64,000 bases of DNA, from NCBI GenBank assembly GCA_900708905.1, contig CAADRB010000036.1, positions 1,280,536 through 1,344,535 on the forward strand. The letters are read 5' to 3'. A model generated the notes under the pieces. The model was not told the origin of the DNA. It made no database searches and saw only the letters and a list, made by a program, of their open reading frames with translations. This stretch comes from Hymenolepis diminuta. Taxonomy: Eukaryota; Platyhelminthes; Cestoda; Cyclophyllidea; Hymenolepididae. A program made the translations under genes and the position numbers. Positions within the stretch are counted from its first letter, which is position 1, and every line of letters begins with the position of its first letter. This document shows positions 61,803 through 64,000 of this stretch, piece after piece.

Positions 61803-63383
61803 TAGAAAGAAAAATCATGAAAGCAAAAATTATTGGTCGATATGCCGTTTCACATAAAGCGCCGTTTAAAAATTGTCTTGGGACATTGACCATTAATTGA
61901 AAGTAACCAACAATTTTGTAGTTTCAATGTCCTCTTATTTCATTTTTAACTATTTGACTTTATTAGCATTATATTTGGGAAAATATTGCCTCAAATGTTG
62001 ATTGATTACTTTTAGAGACAAAAGGATTTGGTTTTTATAAAACTGGCTGTAATAAATCAATTTTTATAAAACAAAATTATATACGGAATCCTTTATTCAT
62101 GTAAACATCTTAAAGCAGAAGAATTGTGACGTTAGGTATTGAAATTACACTTTTAACAAAAGTAATTTTGTAAGGTAATTGTTCCGATAATAAATTAAGC
62201 ATTCTGATATAATGTTGACCTGAATCGTATAAAGCAATGATTCATGTCTCCCATATTCCAAGAACAACTCGAACGTGGCTGGGAAAGCTAACTGAGCTTA
62301 TTGATCCAAATATCAGTATAAATATAAACGTTTCTACTCTCGAAGTCTGTTTTATTTCATCATCTTTGTCTGTGTGGGGGGATAGACATTCGTGAAGATT
62401 TCTATGTATATATCTGAATTGCTCGAGTGGGATGTTTTTGCCGACCTCGTGTCAGTTGAAATCGTCGGGTATCTATTGGATTTGTAAGACTCTTTATTAT
62501 CTTTAATCTTGAAGATGAAAAAGGACTTGACAGATAGCATTTTTGACTGAAGTAACTGTTAAGTCGCTTATCATCTTGATCAGTACGCAGACGCATATCA
62601 CTTCTGATAACTTAATAATTCTTTGGGACTAAAACTGTTATCGGTCTGGCAGTGTTTTGATCTCTCGGCATCGACAACAAGAAGATAACTTGTATTCCTA
62701 CATAATGTCCTTGTTTGATTTATAAAATATTTTATCTTAACCTTCTCTCTCTAACCTGATTCAACTGTAGTCTAGTAATATCTAGTGAGCGGCTACATCA
62801 TTGTAGCAAAACTAGATCTTCTAGAAGTATTACAGAATAGAAGAGTCATACTTTACAAAAGCGGGTAACTGGGTAGTTACAAAAGCTTCAAGTCGCTGTA
62901 CATTCTGATTGAAATACATAGTAGAACAGCCATGACGCACACACCTGAGTTAGTAATAATGTTATCAAATGTGAGGCCACTGCATGCAAACTAAAGCTAT
63001 TTAGATTCATTTACAGTAAATAGTCTAAATGCATTTGGAAAGGTATTTCTGATTCCGATTTTAAGGTATGAAATTAAGACTGATAAAACCATTGGTCATT
63101 TAAAATATTTACCTAGCTGAAAATCCAGTGAAGCGCAGAAGTTGTTTATCTTCTGACATGAGATTTTTTATCCCCTTGAATACACTGAGTATTAATCATA
63201 CCTGCGTTTTATTATCGAATATCGTTTACCGACTGTTTGGAAGTTATGGAGAGCAGAGTAAATAATAACGGGGCTAATAAACAGCAAGGTGAAAAAATCA
63301 AGCTTATGAAATGCTCGTTTTAATACATCTTTATTAGATTCGTTATTTCTACAGAACCCCCTGAAGAGTTTGTCGTTCCTCAC
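61803..63383. other. Intergenic region between divergent genes
   Basis: About 1.6 kb between the FCHO start (minus) and the small plus-strand gene. It must hold the promoters of one or both. I see no specific control element and no recognised gene. Confidence 0.5.
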
Positions 63384-63705
63384 ATGCAGACTAACTGTTT
63401 AACTAATTCCTTGGCGTATAAGGAAGTTTTGAAAAACCCCAGGCTATTCTACAAGTGGGATGAATTGCCCGAAGAATACAAATGCGTGGTAATTAAGCAT
63501 TGTGAAAAGAAAGTGCTAAAACTTGACGAAATAGAGCGTCGCCAAGCTGATGAGTCAAAATGTCGAAAGCTCAACCCGGATGAGTTACACGCGCTCATAA
63601 GTGGCATTGATAGAAGGTAATTTAATCATAAATTTTCTTAAAATAACTAAATTATATTAAATTTATTTATTTTTATCCAGGTTGAAGTGCTTGAAAACGA
63701 ATTAG
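63384..63705 (+). CDS. Small two-exon gene, unknown function
   Basis: Exon 1 (63384-63616) ends AAG/GTAATT and exon 2 (63681-63705) follows TTTTTATCCAG. The 64-base intron splits an Arg codon, and the product is about 85 aa ending in TAG. If the intron is retained, a stop follows at once. The sequence is charged and probably helical: NPRLFYKWDELPEEYK, VIKHCEKKVLKLDEIERRQ, LNPDELHALISGIDRR. There is no signal peptide or membrane segment. The frame is also open upstream of the ATG back past a CTACAG acceptor (63352), so a 5' exon is possible. I do not recognise the family. Confidence 0.55.
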
Positions 63706-63820
63706 GTATTTTTGTTGTAATATGCTCTTATCCTGTATTTCTCACTAGAGCTCTGTATGAAAACCATGTTTTTTCAGAAGTTTTAATAAGAGTTTCGTAA
63801 TATTTGAAAATATTTTGAAT

Positions 63821-64000
63821 TTATCTCGAAAAGTAGGCCATTTTTGGTCTTTTATTTACTTTACTTTGCCACCAATCAGTGAGTCCGGATTTCTGTAATT
63901 CAATTTGACGTAAATTTCGCGCCAGTTGTCGATCCAATGCGAGATTTGTAACTTTTAACTGCTGTCTTTCACTTTTATTCTTCATAATCACTCCTCTTGC
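63821..64000 (-). CDS. 3' end of an unknown gene leaving the window
   Basis: On the minus strand the frame is open from the window edge to a TAA at 63821-63823, about 59 codons, with an internal ATG at 63985. The product is basic and helical, with SERQQLKVTNLALDRQLARN, LRQIELQKSGLTDWW and the end RPKMAYFSR. It converges with the small plus-strand gene, with about 115 bases between their stops. The start and family are unknown. Confidence 0.45.
   Translation of the reverse strand, partial: ARGVIMKNKSERQQLKVTNLALDRQLARNLRQIELQKSGLTDWWQSKVNKRPKMAYFSR

Overview
The window reads as nuclear DNA of a flatworm, most likely a tapeworm. It is AT-rich, its genes are split by introns of about 37-70 bases alongside kilobase-sized ones, and it carries a 5.8S rRNA/ITS2 fragment whose GTGTGTGT/TATGTG-rich spacer looks platyhelminth and specifically cestode-like. 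There is no operon structure, no CRISPR and no bacterial-type signal. Most of the left half (1 to about 29 kb) is AT-rich, gene-poor DNA holding old repeats. These include a damaged 5.8S-ITS2 copy (6.59-7.25 kb), two copies of a 283-base LTR-like repeat (8.2 and 13.7 kb), and a decayed Ty3/gypsy integrase region (13.97-15.1 kb) joined directly to the second copy.

The clearest new biology is a five-exon gene on the minus strand (29640-31772). It encodes two fused protein kinase domains, both related to casein kinase 2 alpha. The first has lost its catalytic residues (HRD became HGS, DWG became EWE). The second keeps the Gly-rich loop, the Lys, the Glu, HRD and DWG. The introns fall at matching places in both halves, all in phase 0, and the middle exon of each half is exactly 306 bases long, so the gene arose by tandem duplication and fusion. 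The resulting pseudokinase-kinase order resembles the JAK layout.

Upstream on the same strand, around a run of 224 Ns (33317-33540), lie scattered exon-like pieces with helical, HEAT-like character (32.1, 33.6, 37.6 and 38.5-38.9 kb). They are probably parts of one poorly resolved or decaying gene. From 41967 to 61802 the minus strand carries one large gene for an FCHO-type endocytic adaptor. I could reconstruct ten exons with compatible phases: an F-BAR domain at the N terminus, a Ser/Pro-rich linker with the conserved VDEEG block, NPF and paired WxAVF motifs, and a mu-homology domain at the C terminus. An optional 33-base exon fits in frame. A two-exon open frame on the same strand sits inside one of its introns.

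At the right edge are a small plus-strand gene (63384-63705, two exons) and the 3' end of a minus-strand gene that leaves the window. The FCHO gene and the small plus-strand gene are divergent, separated by about 1.6 kb. Dispersed repeats occur throughout: SINE-like sequences with tRNA-type A and B boxes, a three-copy unknown family, a candidate solo LTR and several hairpins.
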